This document shows positions 23,804 through 33,020 of a stretch of 64,000 nt of DNA, piece after piece. Position numbers and translations under genes: made by a program. The first letter of the stretch is position 1; every line of letters begins with the position of its first letter. The notes under the pieces were generated by a model that ran no database searches, had not been told where the DNA came from, and saw nothing but the letters and a program-made list of their open reading frames with translations. This stretch comes from JAHIQC01 sp964565645 (GTDB lineage Bacteria > Actinomycetota > Coriobacteriia > Anaerosomatales > JAHIQC01): NCBI GenBank assembly GCA_964565645.1, contig CAZMFQ010000007.1, positions 62,001-126,000 of the forward strand. The letters are read 5' to 3'.

Positions 23804-25698
23804 TGTCGCCGGTAGAGACCTCCACACACACCGACCCCGCCGGAAGCGGCGTCCACTGTCACGCGCCCAACTCGCTTGTGGCTCGCGAGGGTGTCGAGAC
23901 GGTCGTGCTCGCGGGCAACCCGAACGTCGGCAAGTCCGTGTTCTTCAATGCGCTCACCGGCATCTACGTCGATGTGTCCAACTACCCGGGCACCACCGTG
24001 GAGCTCACGCGGGGGCGCATCGGCGGCCGGGATCTCGTCGACACGCCGGGCGTGTACGGGGTGTCCAGTTTCAATGACGAGGAGACGGTCGCGCGCGACA
24101 TCATCATGGACGCCGACATCGTCGTGAACGTCGTCGACGCCGCGCACATCGAGCGGGACCTGTTCCTCACGCTGCAGCTTCTGGACATGGGCAAGCGCAT
24201 GGTCGTCGCGCTCAACATGGCCGACGAGGCGCGAGCGCTCGGTGTGCTCATCGACCGCGATCTGCTCGAGGACCTGCTGGGGGTGCCGGTCGTCGAGACC
24301 GTTGCGACCGGTGGCGAGGGCATCGCGGCGCTGGTCGACGCGCTCGATCGTGCGCGTGTCGGAAGGGGCGACCCCGAGCTCGAGGGCGACCTCGTGCGCA
24401 TGATGTCCCGCGTCGGCACCCGCGCCGAGGCGCTGCTCGTGCTGGAAGGCGACGAGACCGTCGCGACACGTCACGGGGTCGTTCCGGGCATAGAGCGCGA
24501 CACCATATACACACGGCGTCGGACGCGGGTGAACGATCTGGTCGGGCACGTCCTTACGGAGACGGACCAGGGCGTGCGGTTCTCCGCGCGTCTGTCGCGC
24601 GCCATGATGCATCCGGCGACCGGGATCCCGATGCTGGGCCTGCTGCTATGGGCTATGTATGTGGTGCTCGGTCAGTGGATCGCGGGCGGCGTGGTCGGCT
24701 TCCTCGAAGAGACCGTGATGCAGGGCTACTGGGAGCCGCTCGTACGAGGGGCCGTCGGAGCGGTCTTCGCGCCGGGCAGCCCCGTATACACGATCCTTGC
24801 CGGCGAGTTCGGCGTGCTCACCATGACCCCGACCTATCTGATCGGCGTGATACTCCCTCTGGTGACGGGCTTCTACCTCCTCCTCGGGATCCTCGAAGAC
24901 TCCGGATACCTGCCGAGGATAGCCGCGCTCGCTGACCGGTCTCTTACCGGGATCGGACTCAACGGGCGCGCGGTGATACCGCTCATCCTGGGGCTCGGAT
25001 GCGTGACCATGGGAACGCTGACCACACGCATCCTTGGGAGCAGGCGCGAGCGGTTCATCGCCACGGCGCTCATGGCGATAGCCGTACCGTGTTCCGCGCA
25101 GATCGCCGTGATAGCCGCGCTCATGGCGGGCGTCGGTCCGCTGTACGCGGCCGGCTACTTCGGTGCGCTGCTTCTCATCTTTGCCGGGGTGGGGACCGCG
25201 CTCGACAGGCTGACCCCGGGCGTCTCGACCGGGCTGCTGATAGACATACCGAGCCTTCGGGTCCCGCGCGCGGACAACGTGCTGCGCAAGACGGTAACGA
25301 AGGTCTGGCACTTCATGCGCGAGGTGGCGCTGTTCTTCGTGGTCGGCGCACTGCTCATCTCGGTGCTCGACGTGACCGGGGCTCTCTCTTGGCTGCAGAC
25401 CGCCCTCGTTCCGCTCACCGTGGGCTGGCTCGGGCTGCCGCCGGAGGCGTCGACCGCGTTCGTGATGGGGTTCGTGCGTCGCGACTTCGGCGCCGCCGGG
25501 TTCTTCACGATGAGCCTCTCCTCGGCGCAACTCCTTGTCGCCATGATCACGATCACGCTGTTCGTGCCTTGTATCGCGAGCATCATGGTCATCGTCAAGG
25601 AGCGCGGCTGGGGATACATGGCGGGTCTGTTCGCGAGCTCGGTCGGCCTGGCGTTCCTGGTCGGCGGGCTGTTGGCACGGGTCCTGGGGGTGGTCTAG
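23803..25698 (+). CDS. feoB: Ferrous iron transporter FeoB
   Basis: 631 residues. FeoB imports Fe2+ through a membrane domain controlled by an N-terminal GTPase. The G1 motif is GNPNVGKS (38-45), with YPGTT (G2), DTPGVYG (G3) and NMAD (G4). The Nucleoside-recognition/gate membrane repeats follow (LILGLGCVTMGTLTTRI; VPCSAQIAVI; GFVRRDFGAAG). The protein is shorter than E. coli FeoB (773), lacking most of the last region. A 58-residue zinc-ribbon gene starts in the base after its stop. Confidence 0.95.
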   Translation: MSPVETSTHTDPAGSGVHCHAPNSLVAREGVETVVLAGNPNVGKSVFFNALTGIYVDVSNYPGTTVELTRGRIGGRDLVDTPGVYGVSSFNDEETVARDIIMDADIVVNVVDAAHIERDLFLTLQLLDMGKRMVVALNMADEARALGVLIDRDLLEDLLGVPVVETVATGGEGIAALVDALDRARVGRGDPELEGDLVRMMSRVGTRAEALLVLEGDETVATRHGVVPGIERDTIYTRRRTRVNDLVGHVLTETDQGVRFSARLSRAMMHPATGIPMLGLLLWAMYVVLGQWIAGGVVGFLEETVMQGYWEPLVRGAVGAVFAPGSPVYTILAGEFGVLTMTPTYLIGVILPLVTGFYLLLGILEDSGYLPRIAALADRSLTGIGLNGRAVIPLILGLGCVTMGTLTTRILGSRRERFIATALMAIAVPCSAQIAVIAALMAGVGPLYAAGYFGALLLIFAGVGTALDRLTPGVSTGLLIDIPSLRVPRADNVLRKTVTKVWHFMREVALFFVVGALLISVLDVTGALSWLQTALVPLTVGWLGLPPEASTAFVMGFVRRDFGAAGFFTMSLSSAQLLVAMITITLFVPCIASIMVIVKERGWGYMAGLFASSVGLAFLVGGLLARVLGVV

Positions 25699-25875
25699 AT
25701 GCCCGGCATCACGCCCTGCCCGGCCTGCGGGCTCGCGTCTCCGGCCGGCGAGATACGCTGCCCGCGCTGTAACGCGCTCAAGCTCGTCGGTTGCAGCGGG
25801 GCGTGCACGACATGCCGCCGGACCTGTGGCGCACGGGCCGAGCGTCCCGCGACGGCCACGACGCACGTGCGATAG
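25699..25875 (+). CDS. Small Cys-rich zinc-ribbon protein encoded behind feoB
   Basis: 58 residues, starting at the ATG directly after the feoB stop. Cysteines are spaced CPAC (7-10), CPRC (21-24), then Cys32, CTTC (36-39) and Cys43, suggesting one or two metal knuckles; there is no membrane segment. By position it could replace FeoC or the Cys-rich FeoB-associated proteins of other bacteria, but its sequence matches neither closely. The next gene begins 37 bases later. Confidence 0.7.
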   Translation: MPGITPCPACGLASPAGEIRCPRCNALKLVGCSGACTTCRRTCGARAERPATATTHVR

Positions 25876-25912
25876 ACTGGCGCTGTCCCGACGCCGTCTT
25901 GGTGAGGTCAGC

Positions 25913-26389
25913 GTGCCAGAAGGCATCTCCATCCGCCCCGCGTCCCGTGACGACATCCCGGTGCTCGTCCTCGCCCGGCGGCTCATGTTCGAGGAGCTCG
26001 ACGACTTCGAGCCCGCTGTGCTCGACCGCATCGACGCAGAGTTCGACGCCTACCTGCGTCGCGAGTTCCCCGATCGTGCGTGCGGCTGGATCGCGGTCGA
26101 CGACGCGACGGGCCGCTGGGTCGGAGCGCTCTCGAACATCTGGGTCACGTGGCCCTCGACTCCCGTGGTCACCGGTGAGTTGCGTGCGTACCTCTTCGGC
26201 CTGTTCGTGGCTCCGGAGTTCCGCCGCCGAGGAGCCGCGCGTTCACTCGTGGAGGCCGCACGCCGTGCCGCGCGGGAAGCGGGGGCGGGCGTCGTGGTGT
26301 TGCATGCGAGTGATGCGGGGCGGCCGCTGTATGAGTCGCTGGGCTTCGAATCGACCAGCGAGATGCGGTTCATCTTCGAAGCGGAGTAG
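25913..26389 (+). CDS. GNAT-family N-acetyltransferase
   Basis: 158 residues from the GTG at 25913 (GTGAGGTC upstream). The GNAT fold is visible: ISIRPASRDDIPVLVLA at the start, acetyl-CoA loop LFVAPEFRRRGAARSLVEAA (near 97-116), and the late LHASDAGRPLYESLGFE. Substrate is unknown. It is the fourth plus-strand gene of the feo cluster, between the two serine dehydratase genes. Confidence 0.85.
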   Translation: MPEGISIRPASRDDIPVLVLARRLMFEELDDFEPAVLDRIDAEFDAYLRREFPDRACGWIAVDDATGRWVGALSNIWVTWPSTPVVTGELRAYLFGLFVAPEFRRRGAARSLVEAARRAAREAGAGVVVLHASDAGRPLYESLGFESTSEMRFIFEAE

Positions 26390-26417
26390 ATCGGTCTGGC
26401 TGCGAATCCCTTGCGGT

Positions 26418-27089
26418 TCAGACCGCGGCCACGCGCCTGACCGCGCTCACACCGGGCGCCTCGCCGATGCGCTCGGCCGCCTCATCGCTTGTGGAAGCGT
26501 CGGTCTCGATCAGCATCATCGCGCGTGCTCCGCGCGCCTCGCGGGCGACGCGCATCGAGGCGACGTTCACCTGCTGCTCAGCGAGGATGGCCGTGACCGC
26601 GGCGATCTCACCGGGACGGTCCTGGTGCTCGACGAGGAGTGTCGGGAACTCGCCGGTCATCTCGACATCGAACTCGTCGATCGCGCTGACGACCACGTCC
26701 CCGCCACCGAGCGACGAGCCGACGATGCGCATCGTGCGCCCGCCGTCGCCCGAGAGCTCGAAGCGCGCGCTGTTCGGATGAACCTCACCGAGGTCCGCTT
26801 CGTCAAAGGAGACAGAGAGGCCGGACTCCTCGGCAAGGCGCATCGCGTCTCTGATGCGCGGGTCGTCGGGAGCCAGGCCGAGCAGTCCTGCGACGAGCGC
26901 GATGTCGGTGCCGTGGCCGTGGCCGGTGGAGGCGAAGGAACCGTGCAGGCCGATGCGCGCAGCTTCGGGCATGCTGCCGAACACGGCTCTGGCCAGCAGG
27001 CCCAGGCGGACCGCTCCGGCGGTGTGGCTCGACGAGGGCCCGATCATCACGGGCCCGACGATGTCGAACAGGGAGCGTTGGCGTGTCAT
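26418..27089 (-). CDS. sdaAB: L-serine dehydratase, beta subunit (with ACT domain)
   Basis: 223 residues. The start SLFDIVGPVMIGPSSSHTAGAVRLG is the signature of SdaAB; HGSFASTGHGHGTD follows. Residues about 147-220 form an ACT domain (PTLLVEHQDRPGEIAAVTAIL), usually an allosteric amino-acid sensor. The catalytic partner SdaAA is encoded on the same strand 3 kb further on, separated by oppositely oriented feoAB genes. The ATG at 27089 is unambiguous. Confidence 0.93.
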   Translation of the reverse strand: MTRQRSLFDIVGPVMIGPSSSHTAGAVRLGLLARAVFGSMPEAARIGLHGSFASTGHGHGTDIALVAGLLGLAPDDPRIRDAMRLAEESGLSVSFDEADLGEVHPNSARFELSGDGGRTMRIVGSSLGGGDVVVSAIDEFDVEMTGEFPTLLVEHQDRPGEIAAVTAILAEQQVNVASMRVAREARGARAMMLIETDASTSDEAAERIGEAPGVSAVRRVAAV

Positions 27090-27117
27090 TCGCTAAGTGT
27101 AGCGCGTGCGTGTCCGA

Positions 27118-27147
27118 TTGCGTCCCCGCAAGGCAGGACTGTAGTAT
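27118..27147 (+). promoter_or_regulatory. Promoter for the gene at 27199
   Basis: TTGCGT (27118-27123) and TAGTAT (27142-27147) are spaced by 18 bases, about 50 bases before the start codon. Confidence 0.5.
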
Positions 27148-27198
27148 AGGCGGGCGCATCAGGCGCTGTTCAGGCAAGCGTAGAGAGGAACACCGAGT

Positions 27199-27741
27199 AT
27201 GGAATCGACCCAGAAGCAGATCGTGATAGGCCTTGTGGTCATCGCCGCACTGCTCGCCGCGATCGTCGGCGTGCTGATCTGGCAGAACAACAGCAACAGC
27301 GTGCCGGCTCCGACGGCGACCGGCACCCAGACCGGCGCGGCCACCGACACCTCGGGCACGACGATGCCCGGTGCGAACACCGGCGCCCCGGCTGCCGAGT
27401 TCGATCCGGCCACCGCGCCCAAGGTCGCCGCGGACCAGACCCCCGAGGCTTACGTCAAGGCGTACTACCAGGCCTGCCAGGACGGCAAGTTCGCCGACGC
27501 GTACAAGATGCTTCCGACCGCCACCCAGGCCTACTACCAGAACGAGGCCGGCTTCGAGAGCACGCTCAAGGGCTACGGCATCACCGGATTCTCCGTCCAG
27601 CCGCAGAAGGAGTCCGGCGACACCATCACCGTCGTCGGCGCCCAGCAGGCCCAGGGCATGGAGTTCCCCTACACGTGGACCTTCGTCAAGGGTGACGGAG
27701 GCGCGTGGCTCGTCCAGTCCCGCAACATGGGCGCGCAGTAA
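27199..27741 (+). CDS. Membrane-tethered secreted protein with NTF2/DUF4878-like domain
   Basis: 180 residues. One N-terminal membrane segment (about residues 9-28, VIGLVVIAALLAAIVGVLI) is followed by a Thr/Gly/Pro linker to about residue 70. A compact domain then runs from TPEAYVKAYYQACQDGKFADAY to the end, with alternating strands typical of NTF2-like lipoprotein domains (DUF4878-like). Its role is unknown; such domains often bind ligands or peptidoglycan. AGAGAGGAAC precedes the ATG. A strong terminator follows. Confidence 0.7.
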   Translation: MESTQKQIVIGLVVIAALLAAIVGVLIWQNNSNSVPAPTATGTQTGAATDTSGTTMPGANTGAPAAEFDPATAPKVAADQTPEAYVKAYYQACQDGKFADAYKMLPTATQAYYQNEAGFESTLKGYGITGFSVQPQKESGDTITVVGAQQAQGMEFPYTWTFVKGDGGAWLVQSRNMGAQ

Positions 27742-27802
27742 GAAGGCTGCCGAAGAACCGGCCCGGTGCCGGCGATTCGGGGTTACATGTACCGCGTATT
27801 CG

Positions 27803-27838
27803 AAGCGGCGTCCCGGGAGACCGGGGCGCCGCTTTTCG
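27803..27838 (+). terminator. Rho-independent terminator
   Basis: AAGCGGCGTCCC (27803-27814) pairs with GGGGCGCCGCTT (27823-27834), one T-G wobble, followed by TTTT. Confidence 0.8.
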
Positions 27839-27876
27839 TGCCCCGGAATGTCGCCGTCGCATGCTAGTCTTGGCGG

Positions 27877-30783
27877 GTGAAACCCACCGATCTTTCCCGG
27901 CTCATAGTCCCGGGCACCGACCCTGACGTCGTCGAGACGTATGCCGCGCTCGCCGAGCGCGCGGCCGACGCCGTGTTCGGGTTCGAGGACGAGATCGTGT
28001 TCGTGGACATCGAGACGACCGGGTTCGACCCGGATCGCGACGCCATCATCGAGATCGCGGCGTTGCGCTGCAAAGGCCCCGAGGTCCTCGACCGTTTCCA
28101 TACGATGGTCGACCCGGGCAGACCGGTCCCCCTCGAGATCACCAAGCTCACCGGCATCGACGACGCGATGCTTTCCGGAGCGCCCGGCCCGGAGGCGGCC
28201 GCAACGCGGTTCGCCGAGTTCGCCGGCGCGGCGGACATCGTCGCGCACAACGTGTCCTTCGACCGGGGCTTCCTGACTCGCGCCGCCGGCTCCGGACGGT
28301 TCCGCGGCGCCTGGCTCGACTCGCTCCAGCTCGCGCTCATCGCTCTGCCGCGCATGTCCTCGCACCGCCTCTACGATCTCGCTCTCGCGTTCGGCGCGCA
28401 CAAGCCCTCGCACCGCGCGACCGACGACGCCGAGGCGCTCGCATTCCTGTGGCGGGTGATGCTCTGCGGGCTCGACGCCATGCCGCCGGGGCTGCTCGCG
28501 CACATCTCGCATCTCGCACCCGAGGCCGCGTGGCCCTTGCGTCCGCTCATCGCGCACATCGCCGCGTCTCATGCGGGGGGCGGGAAGCGCTCCTCGGCGG
28601 CCTTCGACCTGAAGGAGGCGCGACGGCATCGCATCTCGACCGAACGCCCGGAGGCGATGCGTGACGCCGAGGAGTTCGAGTGTGAGTGCCCGCCGGTCGA
28701 CGAGATCGTGGCCGAGTTCGGACCCGATGGGATCGCGGGCCGCATGTACGAAGGGTTCGAGCCGCGCGAGGAGCAGGCGCGCATGGCGCGCGCGGTCACC
28801 GAGGCGTTCGGTTCGGGGACGCACGCGGCGATCGAAGCGGGCACCGGGGTCGGCAAGTCCGTCGCCTATCTGGTACCGGCCGCGCGCTTCGCGATGGCCA
28901 ACGGCGTGAGCGTCGGCGTGGCGACCAAGACCAACTCGCTCATGGACCAGCTCGTGTACGCGGAGCTGCCGGCGCTGTGCCGGGCGCTCGACGGCGAGCT
29001 GCGCTACGTCTCGCTCAAGGGCTACGAGCACTACCCCTGCCTGCGCAAACTCGAGCGGTTCGCGGCGGAACTGGGCGACTCGGCCGAGGAGAGCGAGATC
29101 GTCGCCGCCGCTGCGCTGCTCGCGTGGATCGCGCAGAGCTCCTGGGGCGACCTCGACGCCACGAACGTGCACTGGCGCCGCGAGCTCAAAGCGGCGGTAT
29201 CTGCGTCGGTGGCCGACTGCACACGCAAGCGGTGCCGCTACTTCCCGAACCAGTGCTATCTGCACGGCGTCCGTCGCCGTGCCAACAGCGCTCACATCGT
29301 CGTGACCAACCATGCGTTGCTGTTCCGCGATGTCGTGGCGGCGGGCGGGATCCTGCCGCCGGTCCGGCACTGGATCGTGGATGAGGCGCACGCCGCCGAG
29401 TCCGAGGCGCGCAAACAGCTCACGCTCGAGGCGGGGCACACGGAACTCTCGACGACGCTTGCGGCCCTGCACGCCAAGGGCCGTGGTGGCGTGATCGACA
29501 CGATCCGCCGCAAGGTGCGCTCCTCGGCGGGCGCGCACGGCGAACTCGTCGGCGAGCTCGTGACGATGGAGGAGGCGCTCAACTCGGCGAGCATCCTGGT
29601 CGGGTCGTTGTTCGATTTCGTGAAGGACCTCGGCATCGACGTCGCCGACAGCGGCTATGACACCTGCGACGTCCGGGTGAACGCGCAGATCCGGCACTCC
29701 GGGGGCTGGGGGCCGGTCGAGAGCGTGGGCAAGTCGCTCGCGCGCAAGCTCGAGGCCGTGCTCGAGAGCGGCCGGCGTCTCGTGACCCTGCTCGAGGAGG
29801 GCGGGGGCGAGTTCACCGACCCGCGCGCGGATCTCGCCGGGCTGCTCTCCCGCGTCGCCGACCAACTCGAGGGGCTCGTGACCGTCATTGACGGTGAGGC
29901 CGACGAGTACGTCTACTGGCTGGCGCTCGACAAGCGCCGCAACGTGCCGACCGAGCGGCTCGTGGCCGCCCGTCTCGACGTGGGAGAGGTACTTGCCGAG
30001 GACTTCTACCCCGGCACGCACTCGGTCGTCTATACCTCGGCGACCATCGCGGCCGGCGACGACTTCTCGCATTTCACGCGCGCGGTCGGCCTGAACCGGC
30101 TCGCGCCCGAGTCGTGGGTGTCATACCGGCTCGAGAGTTCGTATGACTTCGAGAACCAGATGGCCGTGTTCGTCCCCGACGACATGGCCCTGCCCAATAC
30201 GCCACGCTACCTGGCCGACCTCGAACGGCTGCTCGAGCGCGTCCACGTGGCGATGGGCGGCAGCACGCTCTCGCTGTTCACCAACCGGCGCGACATGGAC
30301 GCGCTGTACCGCGCGCTCGAGCCCCGGCTGGAGGACGCGGGCGTCTCGCTGATCGTGCAGAACCGCGGCGTCTCCGCCAAACGTCTGCGCGACGAGTTCG
30401 TGGCTGACGAGGCGCTCTCGCTCTTTGCCACCAAGTCGTTCTGGGAGGGTTTCGACGCGAAGGGCGACACACTGCGCTGCGTCGTCGTGCCGCGGCTGCC
30501 CTTCGGCCGCCCCAACGACCCGCTCGCCCAGGAACGCGAGGAGCGCGAGGGCCGTGCGGCGTGGGGCCGTTACGCGCTGCCCGAGGCGGTCATCGAACTC
30601 AAGCAGGCGGCGGGGCGGCTCATACGCAGCAAGACCGACAGCGGCTGCCTCGTGATCGCCGACGCCCGCGTGCTGCACAAGGGCTACGGGCGCGATTTCC
30701 TGCGTTCGCTGCCGGTCAAGGACATCGAGGTCCTGCCGATCGACCGTATCGCCGAAGAGATGGAGCGGCGCTTCGGACGCTAG
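27877..30783 (+). CDS. dinG: DinG-like exonuclease-helicase (DEDDh + XPD-type helicase)
   Basis: 968 residues, GTG start. The N-terminal DEDDh exonuclease shows VFVDIETTGFD (about 46-56), AHNVSFDRGFL and HRATDDAEALA. The XPD/DinG helicase follows, with Walker A EAGTGVGKS near residue 322, DEAH near residue 506, and the Fe-S cysteines (one in YPCLRK, then CTRKRC and NQC). Bacillus DinG has this architecture. The C-terminal motif VI is AAGRLIRSKTDSG. Role: repair or processing of structured and RNA-DNA substrates, inferred. It ends four bases into the convergent pafC stop. Confidence 0.85.
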   Translation: MKPTDLSRLIVPGTDPDVVETYAALAERAADAVFGFEDEIVFVDIETTGFDPDRDAIIEIAALRCKGPEVLDRFHTMVDPGRPVPLEITKLTGIDDAMLSGAPGPEAAATRFAEFAGAADIVAHNVSFDRGFLTRAAGSGRFRGAWLDSLQLALIALPRMSSHRLYDLALAFGAHKPSHRATDDAEALAFLWRVMLCGLDAMPPGLLAHISHLAPEAAWPLRPLIAHIAASHAGGGKRSSAAFDLKEARRHRISTERPEAMRDAEEFECECPPVDEIVAEFGPDGIAGRMYEGFEPREEQARMARAVTEAFGSGTHAAIEAGTGVGKSVAYLVPAARFAMANGVSVGVATKTNSLMDQLVYAELPALCRALDGELRYVSLKGYEHYPCLRKLERFAAELGDSAEESEIVAAAALLAWIAQSSWGDLDATNVHWRRELKAAVSASVADCTRKRCRYFPNQCYLHGVRRRANSAHIVVTNHALLFRDVVAAGGILPPVRHWIVDEAHAAESEARKQLTLEAGHTELSTTLAALHAKGRGGVIDTIRRKVRSSAGAHGELVGELVTMEEALNSASILVGSLFDFVKDLGIDVADSGYDTCDVRVNAQIRHSGGWGPVESVGKSLARKLEAVLESGRRLVTLLEEGGGEFTDPRADLAGLLSRVADQLEGLVTVIDGEADEYVYWLALDKRRNVPTERLVAARLDVGEVLAEDFYPGTHSVVYTSATIAAGDDFSHFTRAVGLNRLAPESWVSYRLESSYDFENQMAVFVPDDMALPNTPRYLADLERLLERVHVAMGGSTLSLFTNRRDMDALYRALEPRLEDAGVSLIVQNRGVSAKRLRDEFVADEALSLFATKSFWEGFDAKGDTLRCVVVPRLPFGRPNDPLAQEREEREGRAAWGRYALPEAVIELKQAAGRLIRSKTDSGCLVIADARVLHKGYGRDFLRSLPVKDIEVLPIDRIAEEMERRFGR

Positions 30784-31721
30784 GCGGTGACGGTGTCGGC
30801 CAACGCCACGACCGCCTCGCGGACCTCGGCGGGCCCGAGCACCTCGGCGGCGCCGAGCCGAGCGAGCACCTGCCGCGCGATCCAGCCTGTTCCCGCGTAC
30901 GGCACTTCGACCAGAACCGAGCCGTCGGGCCGCTCCTCGGCAAGGCGCATGCCCGGCCACTCGCGGTCGGTGACCTGCTCGCCGGGGGCGAGGAGGACCC
31001 GGGCGACGGGCAGCCCGGCGCTCACGAACGCGGTGCCGGCCGGGGAGAGCGCGCGGGGCTCGAAGCGCTCGGGGAGTGCGGCCGCCTCGCGGATGCGGTC
31101 GACGCGGAACACGCGCAGCGCGCCGGCGCGACGGCAGAACGCCTCGAGGTACCAGACGCCGCGCTCGTTGACGAGCCCCATCGGTTCGACGACCCGTTCG
31201 GTCGCCTCGTCGCGACCGACTCCGTGGTAGAGGATGCGGACGGGTGCGCGTTCCTGTAGTGCGAGCGAGATGGTCTTGAGAGCGTCGGCGGCGGAGCCCT
31301 GCGTGCCCGCCGCGCGGACCAGACGCTCGAGTTCACTCGCGTCCGCCTCGGCCCAGGCCGCGGCGCCGAGGAGCTTTGTGTGGAGCGGGTCGTCGGAGGA
31401 CAGCCCGGCGGTCTCGAGCGCGGCGGCGAGCGCACGCGACTCGGCCGCCGAGAGACGCACCGCGCGATCGAGTGCGGGTAGGGTGCTCCAGATCTCCACG
31501 ACACCGTCCTCGACGAAGATCGGCACGAGCGTGCCGGCGTCGTGTTCGTCGATTCCGCAGCAGGACAACAGGTCGAGGTCGTCCGTGATCTCTTCCTCGG
31601 TCACGCCGAGCGTCTCGGCGATCGCGCTCACCGAGAGCCGGGTCTCGGGTTCGAACAGGTGGAGCAGCGCGAGGAGTCGGCGGGCACGCAGCGCGTACGG
31701 TGTTCTAGCCACGGGTCGCAC
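30780..31721 (-). CDS. pafC: WYL-domain transcriptional regulator, PafC-like
   Basis: 313 residues, GTG start. An N-terminal winged helix-turn-helix (YALRARRLLALLHLFE; VSAIAETLGVTEEEITDDLDLL) precedes a WYL domain (VEPMGLVNERGVWYLEAFCRR) and a C-terminal extension (WCX). It overlaps the preceding WYL regulator gene by 17 bases. The pair matches PafB-PafC, which form the LexA-independent DNA-damage activator of mycobacteria. No proteasome or pafA genes are in the window. The ligand (single-stranded DNA in PafBC) is inferred from the family. Confidence 0.8.
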   Translation of the reverse strand: MRPVARTPYALRARRLLALLHLFEPETRLSVSAIAETLGVTEEEITDDLDLLSCCGIDEHDAGTLVPIFVEDGVVEIWSTLPALDRAVRLSAAESRALAAALETAGLSSDDPLHTKLLGAAAWAEADASELERLVRAAGTQGSAADALKTISLALQERAPVRILYHGVGRDEATERVVEPMGLVNERGVWYLEAFCRRAGALRVFRVDRIREAAALPERFEPRALSPAGTAFVSAGLPVARVLLAPGEQVTDREWPGMRLAEERPDGSVLVEVPYAGTGWIARQVLARLGAAEVLGPAEVREAVVALADTVTA

Positions 31722-32694
31722 CCCCGTTCACGGAGGCGGCCGCGCGCACGCCGGCGAGCAGCTCCTCGGCCAGGTCGTGTGGTTCTGCCACGTGGATGCC
31801 GGGTCCGTTCTCCACGACCCAGCGCAGGAGCCGTCTGCGGTCTGCCGCGGTCACGCGCCAGATCGCGGCCCCGTCGGCGTCCGTGGTCAGCGAGCCCTTG
31901 CCGCCGGTCACACCTGCCGCCCGCCATGCCTCGCCGGCCTCGAACCGCAGTGTGACATCGAACGCGTTCGGGCCGTACTGGAAGGGCAGACTGATGAAGC
32001 TGGCGACGTCGAAATCGCCGGGCCGCCCGAAATCCGGCGTCTCCGGTCTGGCGTTGTTGACGGAGAGATCGCGGATGCGGCTCACGGTGTAGGTGCGGGT
32101 CTGGTCGAGCATGGTGTCCCGCCCCACGAGATACCAGCGGCCGTCACGGGCGAAGAGCCCGTAGGGCTCGAGCTCGTGCGTCTTGGCATCGCCGAGCGAG
32201 TTCATGTATCCGAACGTGATGCGTTTGCTCGCGGTGATCGCGTCCCCGAGCATGCCCACCGTCGTTCCCTGGCGCGCGGGCTCCTCGTCGGCGGTGAGTG
32301 CGCGCACGGGCGCGTCGGGGGATTCGATCGCGGTGGCGATCTTGGCGAGCGCGAAGCGCAGCTCCTCGGCGAACGGGAAGGACGGATCGGCGAGGAGAGC
32401 GACGCCCACGGCGCGCACGGCGGCGGCCTCCTCGGGTGAGAGCGTCACGCCCGCGGCGAATGTCGCGGCAGGGTCGAGCCGGTAGTTGCCTTCGGCATCC
32501 GACTCGATCACGAGTCCGGCGGCGCGCAGGTCCTTCTTGTCGCGCTCGAGCATGCGGGCAAACGCGGCCTCGTCCTGCTCGGCGGCCGAAGGGTATCCGG
32601 CGACCTCCGTGCGGATGCGCTCGCGCTTGACCGGCCCGCGTGCGGCGGCCAGGTACAGCGCGAGATTCACAAGGCGTTCTGTCGCGTCGGTCAC
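31705..32694 (-). CDS. pafB: WYL-domain transcriptional regulator, PafB-like
   Basis: 329 residues, GTG start. The winged helix-turn-helix begins ERLVNLALYLAAARGPVKRERI, then KKDLRAAGLVIE; the WYL domain includes HELEPYGLFARDGRWYLVGRD near residues 180-200, and the C-terminus contains a WCX-like segment. The next gene overlaps by 17 bases, so the two proteins are likely made in equal amounts and act as a heteromeric activator, as PafBC do. Alternative: two unrelated WYL regulators. Confidence 0.8.
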   Translation of the reverse strand: MTDATERLVNLALYLAAARGPVKRERIRTEVAGYPSAAEQDEAAFARMLERDKKDLRAAGLVIESDAEGNYRLDPAATFAAGVTLSPEEAAAVRAVGVALLADPSFPFAEELRFALAKIATAIESPDAPVRALTADEEPARQGTTVGMLGDAITASKRITFGYMNSLGDAKTHELEPYGLFARDGRWYLVGRDTMLDQTRTYTVSRIRDLSVNNARPETPDFGRPGDFDVASFISLPFQYGPNAFDVTLRFEAGEAWRAAGVTGGKGSLTTDADGAAIWRVTAADRRRLLRWVVENGPGIHVAEPHDLAEELLAGVRAAASVNGGATRG

Positions 32695-33020
32695 GTGGTC
32701 TCCCCGCGTCGGTTCCTCGGCATGATTCTAGCCGAGGAGCTCGTTGCCCGAGCGAACGGGGCGGAAAAACCCGGACAAAAGGAAACGAGGCGAGTGGGGG
32801 GTCTCGCCTCGTTCAATTTCGAGCCGGCGGGGTCCGCCCCTGAGGGGGGAGGAGAGGGCGGGTCGCATGGCTCTGCCCGACAAGAAAGCAACGTGCATGC
32901 CAACCTTCGGACCAAGTACGGAAATACCGTGACGGGTAACGCGGAATTTACATTCCGGGTTCAGAGGCGCTGCTTTCCACGTTCACCCGCACGGTGCTAT
33001 ACACAAGGCGGAGGGGTTGC
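32695..33020. other. Gene-free divergent region with a TCCTCGGC/GCCGAGGA hairpin
   Basis: 326 bases between divergent pafB and the degenerate kinase gene. It holds a perfect 8-bp stem, TCCTCGGC (32714-32721) and GCCGAGGA (32731-32738), with a nine-base loop, directly before pafB. GGCGGAGGGG at 33008-33017 is the kinase ribosome-binding site. I see no gene; base composition becomes less G+C-rich around 32880-32960, consistent with promoters. Confidence 0.5.

Noticed and set aside
26803..30072. Open frame of 1,089 codons antisense to dinG and the gene before it
   Set aside because: Same explanation; it is Arg/His/Asp-rich, crosses three real genes and has no family signature.
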